34,519 nucleotides of DNA from Mycobacterium scrofulaceum (lineage in GTDB: Bacteria; Actinomycetota; Actinomycetes; Mycobacteriales; Mycobacteriaceae), in NCBI RefSeq assembly GCF_002086735.1, contig NZ_MVIJ01000049.1, forward strand, positions 1-34,519. Direction: 5' to 3'. The position numbers and the translations under genes are program-made. Below the pieces are notes generated by a model. It was not told the origin of the DNA and searched no databases. It worked only from the letters and a program-made list of their open reading frames with translations. Below, piece after piece: positions 7,342-16,350 of this stretch; positions within the stretch are counted from its first letter, which is position 1, and each line of letters opens with the position of its first letter.

Positions 7342-7623
7342 TCACAGCTTCCGGTAGACGTCGTCGAGCGACAGGCCACGCGCGATCATCAACACCTGCG
7401 TCCAATAGAGCAACTGGCTGATCTCCTCGGCCAGCGCCTCGTCGGGTTCGTGCTCGGCGGCCAGCCACACCTCGCCGGCCTCCTCGAGGATCTTCTTGCC
7501 CAACCCGTGGATGCCGCCGTCCAGCGCGGCAACCGTCGCGCTGCCGGCCGGCCTCGTGCGGGCGCGCTCGCCCAATTCGGCGAACAGATCCTCAAACGTC
7601 TTCACGGCCAGCGATTGTTTCAC
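7342..7623 (-). CDS. hisE: Phosphoribosyl-ATP pyrophosphatase HisE
   Basis: HisE hydrolyses phosphoribosyl-ATP to phosphoribosyl-AMP and pyrophosphate, the second step of histidine synthesis. It is a 93-residue all-alpha MazG-like protein with the metal-binding EEAGEVWLAAEHEP and LAEEISQLLYW motifs. It starts with GTG, giving the QSLAVKTFEDLFAELG N-terminus and the 93-residue length I recall for the M. tuberculosis protein. The stop is 2 nt from the hisG start. A 55-bp gap separates it from the TetR gene upstream on the same strand, so read-through from that gene is possible. Confidence 0.96.
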   Translation of the reverse strand: MKQSLAVKTFEDLFAELGERARTRPAGSATVAALDGGIHGLGKKILEEAGEVWLAAEHEPDEALAEEISQLLYWTQVLMIARGLSLDDVYRKL

Positions 7624-7678
7624 GCGGCGGCGAGCACAGTCACGGCGGTTTCCCGCCGGCGACGTTTGAGCCGCCCGA

Positions 7679-8278
7679 TCAGCTCAACCCGGCGAGCGTC
7701 ATGCGCAGCGCCTCTTCGAGCTGAACATGAAACTCCGGGCCGTCGGCGGGCTGGGTGAGCCAGCGATCGATGACGAATTTGGCCGTGGCCAAGCTGGTGT
7801 GCACCAACAGCGCGGGCCGGACGTCTGCCGCTGCGTCGACGCCCATGCGGGCCGCCACTTGCCCGACGAATTCGCGATGTTCGGTCGCGGTGACCAGTAC
7901 CGATTGGCTCAACAGGTGCGGGGCGGTGGCCACGGCCTGGCGCCAGGTGTCCAGCGTCTGGACTTCGATGACCTCCTGGGCGCGCGCGACGAACAGCCGG
8001 ATCAACGCCTCGACCGGTGACTCGTCCGGTGGTCTCGCGCTGTAGGACTCGACGATCTCGGCGCTGGCCTCCCGGACGGGACCGACCAGCAGGCTCTCCT
8101 TACTGGGTGCGTACCGGAAATAGGTGCTGATCGATACGCCCGCCGCCGCGGCGATCTCCTCGGTCGTCACCGCGTCGAAGCCGCGTTCGGCGAAAAGCCG
8201 CTGCGCGGTCTGCTGGATCTGCGAAACTAGCTCGGCACGACGGCGGTCTCGCAACGAGCCGGTGTTTGCTGAGGGCAT
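7679..8278 (-). CDS. TetR family regulator divergent from the mce operon
   Basis: A 199-residue TetR-type protein. The DNA-binding domain covers about 12-62, with the helix-turn-helix TTEEIAAAAGVSISTYFRYA at 38-57 followed by PSKESLL. The C-terminal domain has the common actinobacterial pattern of a long helix (VEALIRLFVARAQEVIEVQ) and a final LEEALRMTLAGL helix. Its divergent position beside an intact mce operon resembles Mce3R next to mce3 in M. tuberculosis and suggests local control of lipid import; the ligand is unknown. A GAAGGTGAAGG stretch precedes the ATG and serves as ribosome binding site. Confidence 0.88.
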   Translation of the reverse strand: MPSANTGSLRDRRRAELVSQIQQTAQRLFAERGFDAVTTEEIAAAAGVSISTYFRYAPSKESLLVGPVREASAEIVESYSARPPDESPVEALIRLFVARAQEVIEVQTLDTWRQAVATAPHLLSQSVLVTATEHREFVGQVAARMGVDAAADVRPALLVHTSLATAKFVIDRWLTQPADGPEFHVQLEEALRMTLAGLS

Positions 8279-8582
8279 GCCTTCACCTTCGTCAATCCGA
8301 CATTTCGACCCTGCGGCGCCGTCCAGCGACGAACTCAGATGAGTGACTCTACACTATTGAAAGTCCCTATCAAGTAGGTTAATGTGATGCAGCACACACC
8401 GTTGAACAGCGCAATCGTGGGACCTGTTGACACTATTTTAATAAGAATTGACTCTCGATGGCACCCGAGCGCGCCTGCACGGCACTCACGGAATCAGGGG
8501 TGGGAGAGGCCGATGGAAGCCGTAGCTGACATTCGATGACGGGTGCCGTGAGTTTGCTAGACATACGACAAATAGCCGCGCT
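8279..8582. promoter_or_regulatory. Divergent promoter region between the TetR gene and the mce operon
   Basis: This 304-bp gap contains no gene. On the minus strand TTGATA (8368-8373), a 16-bp spacer and TAGAGT (8346-8351) form a good promoter for the TetR gene. On the plus strand TTGACA (8427-8432) is a perfect -35 hexamer, but no -10 lies at the right distance. Two words, TGACTCT (8344-8350 and 8449-8455) and ACACTATT (8351-8358 and 8430-8437), each occur twice, once in the TetR promoter and once in an AT-rich patch about 80-100 bp away. These paired sites are operator candidates. The stretch 8456-8582 is featureless. Confidence 0.45.
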
Positions 8583-9422
8583 ATGACTACCGGACACGAC
8601 GGCGTCACCGCCATTCAGGAATGGTCCATCGGATACGTCAAGCGTCACCCCGTCGCGTCACTGACCACCGTCGGCGAACAATTCGTCCTCGGTGTGCGCA
8701 CCGTCCAGTACTTCTTCCTCGACCTGCTCACAGGGCGATTCCAGTGGCAGGAGTTCGTCCGCCAGGGCGCGTTCATGGCCGGCACCGCCGTGCTGCCCAC
8801 GATCCTGGTGTCACTGCCGATCAGCGTCACGCTGTCCATCCAGTTCGCCCTGCTGGCCGGCCAGGTCGGGGCCACGTCGCTGGCCGGGGCCGCCAGCGGG
8901 CTCGCGGTCATCCGGCAGGGGGCGTCGCTGGTGGCCGCGGTGCTGATGGCGTCGGCCGTCGGGTCGGCCATCACCGCCGACCTGGGCTCACGGACGATGC
9001 GCGAAGAAACCGACGCGATGGAGGTGATGGGCGTGTCGGTGATCCGCCGCCTGGTGGTCCCCCGCCTCGCCGCGGCGGTGATGATCGGGGTGGCCCTCAC
9101 CGGAGTCGTGTGCTTCGCGGGATTCTTCGCGAGCTACATGTTCAACGTCTACTTCCAGAACGGGGCGCCGGGCAGCTTCGTGTCGACGTTCGCGTCGTTC
9201 GCGACGACGGGTGACATGATCCTTGCGCTGGTGAAGGCGATCGTGTTCGGCGCGATCGTGGCCGTCGTGTCCAGCCAGAAAGGCTTGTCCACCAAGGGCG
9301 GACCGACCGGCGTCGCGAACTCGGTCAATGCGGCGGTCGTCGAGGCGATCCTGCTGCTGATGATCGTCAACGTCGCCATCAGCCAGCTCTACATCATGTT
9401 GTCGCCCAGGACGGGGCTGTGA
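8583..9422 (+). CDS. yrbEA: Mce-system ABC permease YrbE A subunit
   Basis: A 279-residue MlaE/YrbE permease forming half of the inner-membrane channel of a Mce lipid transporter, energised by a distant Mkl-type ATPase. It has an N-terminal interfacial helix (VKRHPVASLTTVGEQFVLGVRTVQYFFLDL), five to six membrane segments, and the YrbE signature TMREETDAMEVMGVSVIRRLVVPR near 139-162. It opens the mce operon and is followed after 1 nt by the second permease. The start is uncertain by a few codons because no clear ribosome binding site is seen. Sequence alone does not show which numbered mce locus this is. Confidence 0.95.
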   Translation: MTTGHDGVTAIQEWSIGYVKRHPVASLTTVGEQFVLGVRTVQYFFLDLLTGRFQWQEFVRQGAFMAGTAVLPTILVSLPISVTLSIQFALLAGQVGATSLAGAASGLAVIRQGASLVAAVLMASAVGSAITADLGSRTMREETDAMEVMGVSVIRRLVVPRLAAAVMIGVALTGVVCFAGFFASYMFNVYFQNGAPGSFVSTFASFATTGDMILALVKAIVFGAIVAVVSSQKGLSTKGGPTGVANSVNAAVVEAILLLMIVNVAISQLYIMLSPRTGL

Positions 9423-9423
9423 C

Positions 9424-10287
9424 GTGACCGCCTCCGCTTACCAACCGTTCGCACCGATTTCGGTGCCGCTCGTCCGGCTCTACCGCCGGGGCAGACTGCC
9501 GATCATCCGGCTCGGCCATCTGCTGGTCTTCTTCGTCCGGGCGCTGGTCGCCGTGCCGCTCGCCCTGCGCCAGTACCGCGGGGAGTTCTTGCGCCTGCTG
9601 TCGAACATCACCTGGGGCAACGGCTCGATCGTGGTGGGTGGGGGGACGGCCGGGGTGGCCGTCGTGCTCGGCGTGACCGTCGGCGCGCTGGTCGGCATCG
9701 AGGGCTACAACTTCCTGAACCTGCTCGGCCTGGGGCCCGCCACCGGGTTCGTCTCCTCGCTGGTCAACACCCGCGAGCTGGCTCCCCTGATGGCGTCGCT
9801 GGCGTTCGCCATGCAGGGCGGCTGCCGCTTCACCGCCCAGCTGGGATCCATGCGCATCGCCGAGGAAATCGACGCGATGGAATCGATTGCGATCCGCCCG
9901 ATCCCGTACCTGGTGACCACCAGGCTGATCGCCTCGGTGGCCGCGATCGTCCCGCTGTACGCCGCGTGCCTGGCGATCGGCTACCTCAGCACGCAGCTGG
10001 TGGTGGGGATCGGCAGCGGCGGCTCGACCGGTTCCTATTTGCACTACTTCACGCTGATGCTGGCCGGGCAGGACATCGTCTACTCCCTGATCAAGGCCGT
10101 CATCTTCGTCTGGATCGCCTCCACGATCCAGTGTTACTACGGGTACTACGCCAGCGGCGGACCCGAAGGCGTCGGGGTCGCCGCGGGACACGGCATGCGG
10201 GCCAGCATCACCGTCGTGATCGTCGTGAACATGCTGCTCACCATGGCGCTGTGGGGCGTCGACTCCGGTGCGAGGTTTGGCGGCTAG
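9424..10287 (+). CDS. yrbEB: Mce-system ABC permease YrbE B subunit
   Basis: A 287-residue second MlaE-type permease that pairs with the A subunit. It starts with GTG 1 nt after the previous stop. Visible parts are the N-terminal amphipathic region, a first membrane helix GVAVVLGVTVGALVGIEGYNF, the conserved RELAPLMASLAFAMQGGCRFTAQLG segment, the coupling-helix signature RIAEEIDAMESIAIRPIPYLVTTRL, and a C-terminal ASITVVIVVNMLLTMALWG helix. Together with MceA-F it should build the complete importer; no ATPase gene lies in the window, as is usual because one MceG serves several operons. Confidence 0.95.
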   Translation: MTASAYQPFAPISVPLVRLYRRGRLPIIRLGHLLVFFVRALVAVPLALRQYRGEFLRLLSNITWGNGSIVVGGGTAGVAVVLGVTVGALVGIEGYNFLNLLGLGPATGFVSSLVNTRELAPLMASLAFAMQGGCRFTAQLGSMRIAEEIDAMESIAIRPIPYLVTTRLIASVAAIVPLYAACLAIGYLSTQLVVGIGSGGSTGSYLHYFTLMLAGQDIVYSLIKAVIFVWIASTIQCYYGYYASGGPEGVGVAAGHGMRASITVVIVVNMLLTMALWGVDSGARFGG

Positions 10288-10298
10288 GTCGGTGGAAC

Positions 10299-11894
10299 AT
10301 GCCCAATTCCTTTGAGCTGGACGGCCGCGGGCCCTCCGACCGCCAGCTGTTCGGCATCGGCATCGCCGTCGTAGTGGTCAGCGCAATGATGACCACCGCG
10401 ATGTTGATCAAATCCACTGGCAGGCTGAACGATTACGTGCGGGTGGTCGCCGATCTGGTGAATGTCGGCGACGGCCTTCCGCAGAAGTCGGACGTGAAAT
10501 ACCACGGCGTCCTTGTCGGCATGGTCGACGGCGTCGTCCCCGCGGCGCACGGAAGACCCAACTACGTCCACATCGACCTCAAGCAGGAATTCGCCGGGTC
10601 CATTCCGGCCAGCGTGACCGCGCGGGTGGTGCCCAGCAACGTCTTCGCCGTCTCCTCGGTTCAGTTGGTCGGCTCCCCAAACCAGGAGGGCCACGGCGCG
10701 AGCATCCGTGCCGGCGCGCACATCCCGGAAGACCGGCGGCTTCCGACCGTGTTGTTTCAGACGACCGTGACCAAGTTGCGCAACCTGCTCGCCGCCGCGG
10801 GCCGCGACCGCGACGACCGGTCCGTCGGAATTCTGGCCGCGCTGGGCGCCGCCACCGACCATCGCCGGGTCAGCCTGCTCAACGCCGGCGCGCAGCTGAA
10901 CCGCCTTCTCGATCAGCTCAATTCGATCGTCAGCACGGATGCCGGACCGTCGACCGTGTCCGCGCTGCTGGACGCCACACGTGGCCTCGCGCAGACGGCC
11001 CCGGACCTCCTCGACGCACTGCATCAGGCCGTCGAGCCGATGCGGACTTTCGCCGAGACACGCGGACAGCTGGCTTCGCTGCTGTCGGGCGCCGACGACA
11101 CGGTCGGCACGACGCGCCAGTCGCTGGGCAACCACATCGACCAGCTCATCCGGATCACCACCGATTTCACGCCGGTCCTCGGCGTGCTGGCGCAGAAGTC
11201 GAACAATTTCGTGCCCGCGGTCGCCAAATTGGACAACCTGGCCGACACGTTCATGGACCAGGTCTGGAACCCCCGGACGAACCTCGGCAACATGCGCGCG
11301 ATGCTGACGTTCACGCCCAGCTCCACCTACACCCGTGCGGACTGCCCCCATTACGGTGAGCTGAAGGGGCCCAGCTGCTTTACCGCGCCGCTGATTCCGG
11401 TGCGTCCCGACCTGCCCGACGTGCTGCTGCCGCAGAACTATCAGCCGCCCAAGGATCTGGCCCCGCCGCCGGGCACCGTGATCGGTCCGGACGGCAACCT
11501 CGTCGCCGTCGGGCCGCCGCTGATCAATCCGAACCCCAACTTGACCGATCCCAATCCGCCACTGGCCCCCGGGATCACGCCGTCGCCGCCCGTACCGGGA
11601 AGCGCCAACCCCGACAACCCGTCGCCCGGTGCCCCCGCGACGCCACAACCGCACGAACCGTGGGTCGCGCCGGTGGCACCCAAGGCGCCGTGGATTCCGC
11701 AGGCCTCCTTCGGCGTCCCTCACTTCGGGGGGAACGTCGGACCCGTTGGGAGCCAATACGAACGCAACGTGCTCGGCGTGGTCACCGGCGCGCCCGCGAC
11801 CGAAGCCACCGAGCTGCTGCTGGGTCCCGTCGCCCGTGGCACCACGGTGTCACTCGCTCACCCGCCGGTCCCGCCCCCCGGGGAGGCCAAATGA
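10299..11894 (+). CDS. mceA: Mce family protein MceA
   Basis: A 531-residue cell-envelope protein, one of the six subunits that form the periplasmic lipid-conducting tube. One N-terminal membrane anchor (about 17-38), the MlaD/MCE domain starting LNDYVRVVADLVNVGDGLPQ, a long helical region (about 150-370, with repeated leucine-spaced NRLLDQLNSIVS-type helices) and a proline-rich C-terminal tail of about 150 residues (APPPGTVIGP, NPNPNLTDPNPPLAPG). The tail is long even for MceA and may reach into the cell wall. The ATG follows a GGTGG element and lies 11 nt after the yrbEB stop. The next gene overlaps by ATGA. Confidence 0.93.
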   Translation: MPNSFELDGRGPSDRQLFGIGIAVVVVSAMMTTAMLIKSTGRLNDYVRVVADLVNVGDGLPQKSDVKYHGVLVGMVDGVVPAAHGRPNYVHIDLKQEFAGSIPASVTARVVPSNVFAVSSVQLVGSPNQEGHGASIRAGAHIPEDRRLPTVLFQTTVTKLRNLLAAAGRDRDDRSVGILAALGAATDHRRVSLLNAGAQLNRLLDQLNSIVSTDAGPSTVSALLDATRGLAQTAPDLLDALHQAVEPMRTFAETRGQLASLLSGADDTVGTTRQSLGNHIDQLIRITTDFTPVLGVLAQKSNNFVPAVAKLDNLADTFMDQVWNPRTNLGNMRAMLTFTPSSTYTRADCPHYGELKGPSCFTAPLIPVRPDLPDVLLPQNYQPPKDLAPPPGTVIGPDGNLVAVGPPLINPNPNLTDPNPPLAPGITPSPPVPGSANPDNPSPGAPATPQPHEPWVAPVAPKAPWIPQASFGVPHFGGNVGPVGSQYERNVLGVVTGAPATEATELLLGPVARGTTVSLAHPPVPPPGEAK

Positions 11895-12946
11895 AGTTTC
11901 GCGGCCCGCTCGTCGCATTGACCCTCTTCATGGTCGTCTCGTTGATGCTGACATGGCTGGTGTATGTCAGCCTGCGGCGTGACGTGGCCGGCAACACCGC
12001 CGGGTACTCGGCGGTGTTCAGCGACGTGTACGGGCTCCGCGAAGGCGACGACGTCCGGATGGCCGGGGTGCGCGTCGGCCGGGTCGAAAAGATCGAGCTC
12101 GACGGGAAACTGGCGAAAGTGTCGTTCGTGGTGCAGTCCGAACAGCGGTTGTTCGGCAACACCCTCGCCTCGGTGACGTACCAGAACATCGTCGGCCAGC
12201 GTTACCTCGGATTGTCGTTGGGCAGGGAAGGCAGTCCGGAGCTGCTCCCCCCGGGCAGCACCATCCCGCTGGAACGCACCGAACCCTCGTTCGACGTCAC
12301 CACGCTGCTCAACGGCTACGAACCGTTGTTCAGCCTGCTGAACCCCCACGACGCGGACAACCTCACCAAGGGCATCATCGCCTCGCTGCAGGGCGACACG
12401 TCCTCGCTGACCACACTGGTCGCCCAGACGTCAACGCTCACCGAGACTTTCGCGGGCCGAGATCAGGCCCTCGGCAGTGTCATCACCAATCTCGACAAGG
12501 TGATGGGCAACCTGGCCCAACAAGACGACGACCTCGACGGGGTCATCACCGAGGCCCGTAGCGTGGTCGGCCAGCTCGACGCGCGGCGCCCGGACCTGGT
12601 CGCCTCGGTGGGGTCCCTGGCCCGGGTGACCGGCCGGCTGTCGGCCTCGGCCACCGACGTGTATCCGGCACTGCGCGAATTCATCGACCGCCGGCCCGGA
12701 GCCACCAAGCACATCATGGACGTCGAACCGCAGGTGGCCTTCTTCGGCGACAACATCCCCCTATTGCTGAAGGGGCTCGCCCGGGTCGGCAACCAGGGCG
12801 CATACGGCAACGCCTACGTGTGCGACGTGAACTTCATGGGGTTCTTCCCCGGCCTCAACGATGTGGTGCCGATCATCGTCAACGCCGCCACGCCGGGCAA
12901 TACGGCGTGGCACACGCCCAGATGCAGGAGTACGGCTGATGGCTGA
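11891..12946 (+). CDS. mceB: Mce family protein MceB
   Basis: A 351-residue subunit: a membrane anchor at about 8-29 (ALTLFMVVSLMLTWLVYV), the MCE domain with the diagnostic GLREGDDVRMAGVRVGRVEKIELD (about 50-73), an alpha-helical needle region, and a C-terminal MceB signature with cysteines in YVCDVNFMGFFPG and TPRCRS that could form a disulfide outside the membrane. The start overlaps the mceA stop (ATGA); the last 8 bp overlap mceC. Confidence 0.93.
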   Translation: MKFRGPLVALTLFMVVSLMLTWLVYVSLRRDVAGNTAGYSAVFSDVYGLREGDDVRMAGVRVGRVEKIELDGKLAKVSFVVQSEQRLFGNTLASVTYQNIVGQRYLGLSLGREGSPELLPPGSTIPLERTEPSFDVTTLLNGYEPLFSLLNPHDADNLTKGIIASLQGDTSSLTTLVAQTSTLTETFAGRDQALGSVITNLDKVMGNLAQQDDDLDGVITEARSVVGQLDARRPDLVASVGSLARVTGRLSASATDVYPALREFIDRRPGATKHIMDVEPQVAFFGDNIPLLLKGLARVGNQGAYGNAYVCDVNFMGFFPGLNDVVPIIVNAATPGNTAWHTPRCRSTADG

Positions 12947-13985
12947 CGGGTCCGTATGGGAGCGGATGAAAAGGCGCCCACTGGAGAGCTACAACAAGAC
13001 GTGGCTCGGGTTCATCGCCGTCGCCGTGGTCGCGGTGATCATCGGCGTCATGCTGCTCGTGCACGCGCTCGGCGCCGGATACCGGCACTACACCGCCGAG
13101 TTCCTGCAAGCCGCGTCGCTGCGGGCCGGCAACCCCATCGTCGTCGCGGGCATCCCGGTGGGCAACGTCACCAGCATGAAGCTGGTGGGCGACCACGTCG
13201 AGGCGGGGCTGAAGATCCGCGACAACATCGCGCTGGGCAAGGACTCCCGGGCGCAGATCAAGGTCACCACCATCCTGGGATCGCGGTACCTCGCGATAGC
13301 ACCCAACGGCCCGGCACGCCTGCCCCACAACACCTTCGACCTCGCACATACCGAGGTCCCCTACGACCTGCAAGCCGCGCTGCAGGACGCCACCACCACC
13401 TTCGAGCAGGTCGACTCCGACCGGTTCGCGCAGTCGCTCGCGGTGCTCGGCAAGCAGCTCGAAGGCCTGCCCGCTGTTGTGCCGCAGGCGATCTCGAACA
13501 TCCACACGTTGTCGTCGATCATCGCGGTACGACGCGACCAGCTCGGGCAACTGCTGCGCAGCACCGAGCAGGTGACCAACACGCTGCGGCGCCAGCAGGC
13601 CGGCATCGGCACGCTGGTCAACCAGGGCCAAGACCTGCTGGGCCAATTCGTCGCCCGACGCGCGGTGTTCCACGCGATGATGCAATCCCTGTCCAGCCTC
13701 ATCGACACCATGAGCCAGGTCGTGGTCAACGACCGGTCGGGCCTGGAGTCGCTGATCAAAGACATGCGGGACTTCACCGATTTGATGTCCAAACACGACG
13801 ACCTGCTGCACAGCATGCTGCAAACCAGCCCGATCTTCTTCCGCGAGGCGGCGAACCTCACCGGCGACGGCAACGCGATCAACTTCAACGCTCCCAACGT
13901 TCCGCTGATCGACTCGTGGATGTGCGCAATCAGTGGGCGTGCCAAGCAATTCGGCATGATCCAATATTTCAAGGACTGCAAGTGA
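12939..13985 (+). CDS. mceC: Mce family protein MceC
   Basis: A 348-residue subunit: a basic N-terminus (MKRRPLESYNKT), a membrane segment at about 24-46, the MCE domain with LRAGNPIVVAGIPVGNVTSMKL, and a helical domain ending in FGMIQYFKDCK. The ATG lies inside the end of mceB (8-bp overlap) and the stop overlaps the mceD GTG. Confidence 0.93.
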   Translation: MADGSVWERMKRRPLESYNKTWLGFIAVAVVAVIIGVMLLVHALGAGYRHYTAEFLQAASLRAGNPIVVAGIPVGNVTSMKLVGDHVEAGLKIRDNIALGKDSRAQIKVTTILGSRYLAIAPNGPARLPHNTFDLAHTEVPYDLQAALQDATTTFEQVDSDRFAQSLAVLGKQLEGLPAVVPQAISNIHTLSSIIAVRRDQLGQLLRSTEQVTNTLRRQQAGIGTLVNQGQDLLGQFVARRAVFHAMMQSLSSLIDTMSQVVVNDRSGLESLIKDMRDFTDLMSKHDDLLHSMLQTSPIFFREAANLTGDGNAINFNAPNVPLIDSWMCAISGRAKQFGMIQYFKDCK

Positions 13986-15097
13986 GGGGCCCCGGGCGCA
14001 GAGCGGTGGCCGTCATCGCGGTCCTCGCGGTCATTGCCACAGCGGTCGGCGTCGGCTGGTGGTACCTGGGTGCCGGCGAGGACACGATCACCGTGACCGC
14101 CCAATTCGACAGCGCCTCCGGCCTGTACGAGGGCAATGAGGTGGCGGTCCTGGGCATGCCGGTCGGCAAGATCACCAAGATCACCCCCAAGGGCGGTTAC
14201 GTCGAAGTCGACTTCACCGTCGACCGCCACGTCAAAGTTCCTGCCGCCGCGCAGGCCGTCACGGTGTCGACCTCGATCCTCACCGACCGGCAGATCGAGC
14301 TCACGCCGCCCTATCACGGTGGACCGACGCTGGAGAACCACGACACCATCGGGTTGCCCCGGACCAAGACCCCCGTCGAATTCAGCAGCGTCCTCAACGT
14401 TCTCGACAAGGTGACCAAGTCGCTCGAGGGCGACGGCCGCGGCGGCGGCCCGATCGCCGACGTGCTCAACGGGGGCACCGAGGTGGTCAGCGGGAACGGC
14501 GAAAAGATCAAAGCGGCGCTCGGTGAGCTGGCCAAGGCGCTGCGCCTGTCCAGCGACGGCGGCGCGACGACCCGCGAGCAGATCACCACGATCGTGCGAA
14601 ACATCAGCACCCTGTTCGACGCGGTCGCCGCGAACGACACCAAGCTGCGCGAATTCGCCTCCACCATCCACCAAGTCAGCCAGATCATGGCCGACGAGGA
14701 CCTTGGCAGCGGCAGCACGGGACGCAGACTCGACCAGTTGATCCAGCGTGCGGGCGACCTGCTCGACGCCAACCGGGACAACATCAAGCAGGCCGCCCTG
14801 AATGGCAATGCCACGCTCAAGACGGTGACCGACCAACGACGCGACCTGGCGGAACTCCTCGACCTGGCTCCGCTGGTGGCCGACAACGCCTACAACATGA
14901 TCGACCGCGCGAACGGCAGCGTGCGTGCCCGCTTCCTCACCGATCGGTTGCTCTTCGACAGCCAGTACACCAAGGAGATCTGCAACCTGATGGGCCTTCG
15001 CCAGTTGGGATGCAGCACCGGGACGATACAGGACTTCGGCCCCGACTTCGGACTGACCTATGTGCTGGACGGCATGGCCGCCATGGGGCAGAAATGA
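13982..15097 (+). CDS. mceD: Mce family protein MceD
   Basis: A 371-residue subunit: a membrane anchor at about 7-29 (AVIAVLAVIATAVGVGWWYL), the MCE domain with GLYEGNEVAVLGMPVGKITKI, and a long helical part ending in the MceD-type sequence CNLMGLRQLGCSTGTIQDFGPDFGLTYVL. Start is GTG in a GTGA overlap with mceC, so translation is coupled; the stop overlaps the mceE ATG. Confidence 0.92.
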   Translation: MRGPGRRAVAVIAVLAVIATAVGVGWWYLGAGEDTITVTAQFDSASGLYEGNEVAVLGMPVGKITKITPKGGYVEVDFTVDRHVKVPAAAQAVTVSTSILTDRQIELTPPYHGGPTLENHDTIGLPRTKTPVEFSSVLNVLDKVTKSLEGDGRGGGPIADVLNGGTEVVSGNGEKIKAALGELAKALRLSSDGGATTREQITTIVRNISTLFDAVAANDTKLREFASTIHQVSQIMADEDLGSGSTGRRLDQLIQRAGDLLDANRDNIKQAALNGNATLKTVTDQRRDLAELLDLAPLVADNAYNMIDRANGSVRARFLTDRLLFDSQYTKEICNLMGLRQLGCSTGTIQDFGPDFGLTYVLDGMAAMGQK

Positions 15098-16350
15098 GGG
15101 CCACGGGCGCGCAGCGCGCGCGGGGCAGGCTCGCGGTGGTGGCTAAGGCAATGGTCCCGTCAACGGTGATGGCGATGGTCACGGCAGTAGTCACGGCATG
15201 GGCCACCGCGGGCTGCGCCACGAACGGTCTTGCCAGCCTGCCCCTTCCGGCGCCGGGGCTGGGTTCGGGTGGCTACTCACTGAACGCGGTCTTCTCCAAT
15301 GCGCTCAACCTGCCGATGAACGCCAAAGTGAAGCTCGCCGGCGCCGACGTCGGGCAGCTCGAATCCATGGTCGCCCGCAACTACACCGCGGTCACGCGGC
15401 TGCGCATCAGGGACGGCGTCCAACTGCCCCGGGGCAGCACCGCCGAATTGCGGACCGCGACACCGCTTGGCGACGTGTTCGTCGCGCTGAAGCCGCCGCC
15501 GGCGAGCGACCCCGGCGCTTCCCTGCTGAAGGACGGCGACACCATCGGGTTGGATTCGACGGCGGCCGCCGCGACCGTCGAGTCGGTGCTGAGCTCGGCG
15601 GCGGTCCTGGTGAACGGCGGGGCAATTCGCAACTTCACCAACATCATCAACGGATTCGGCAAGGCGACCGGCGACCAGGGCCAGGCGTTCGGGAACATGA
15701 TCCGCAAGTCCAACGAGCTGCTCGGCAGGCTGGATTCGCGATCCGATCAGATCTCGAACGCGCTGACCCAATTGTCGGGCCTGGCCGACGAGCTGGACGC
15801 CAAGAATCAGACCATCAGCGACTTGATGGCAGCCGCCAGCCCCGCGACGTCGGCGCTGGCCGACAACACCGCCCAGCTTTCCGACCTGGCCGAGCGGGTG
15901 GGCGCCACCTCCCGGCTGCTGGCCCGGTTCCCGTCGATCGGCGGCACGGACACCAGCGGCCGCAGTATCGTCCGCGACCTGAATACGGTCGCCGCCGCCG
16001 CCAACGACGTGGCGGTGAGCCCAGATACCAGCTGGCTGGCGTTGAATCGGCTCATTCCCCCACTGGTGAAATCGACGGCCGGGAACTCGATTTCGGTGAA
16101 CGTCAGCGTCGACAAGATCATGCTCGGGTCGATACCCGACATCGGATTCCCCGGTGACATCGGGTTGCACGGACCGCACCACTACAACGTCAACCTGCTC
16201 GTGGGCACCCTCAAATACACCCTGTGGCGGCTACAGGAGCGCGTGGTCGGCCGCGGCCCGAATTCGCCGCAGGTTCCGGTCGTTCCCGACCCGAACATCC
16301 CGGGCCAGATCGATGTCGCCCCCGGGCCACCGCCGGGACCACACCCGTGA
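15094..16350 (+). CDS. mceE: Mce family lipoprotein MceE (LprK-like)
   Basis: A 418-residue subunit expected to be lipid-anchored, as MceE proteins usually are. The N-terminus has basic residues, a hydrophobic stretch and a TAGC lipobox with Cys41; threonine at -3 is a weaker lipobox than usual. The MCE domain follows (LPMNAKVKLAGADVGQLESMVAR). The C-terminus is proline-rich (PDPNIPGQIDVAPGPPPGPHP). ATGA overlap with mceD and GTGA overlap with mceF. Confidence 0.92.
   Translation: MRATGAQRARGRLAVVAKAMVPSTVMAMVTAVVTAWATAGCATNGLASLPLPAPGLGSGGYSLNAVFSNALNLPMNAKVKLAGADVGQLESMVARNYTAVTRLRIRDGVQLPRGSTAELRTATPLGDVFVALKPPPASDPGASLLKDGDTIGLDSTAAAATVESVLSSAAVLVNGGAIRNFTNIINGFGKATGDQGQAFGNMIRKSNELLGRLDSRSDQISNALTQLSGLADELDAKNQTISDLMAAASPATSALADNTAQLSDLAERVGATSRLLARFPSIGGTDTSGRSIVRDLNTVAAAANDVAVSPDTSWLALNRLIPPLVKSTAGNSISVNVSVDKIMLGSIPDIGFPGDIGLHGPHHYNVNLLVGTLKYTLWRLQERVVGRGPNSPQVPVVPDPNIPGQIDVAPGPPPGPHP

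Noticed and set aside
8427..8455. Complete plus-strand promoter for the mce operon from TTGACA
   Set aside because: The -35 is perfect, but no TANNNT lies 16-19 bp downstream, so I list it only as part of the regulatory region.
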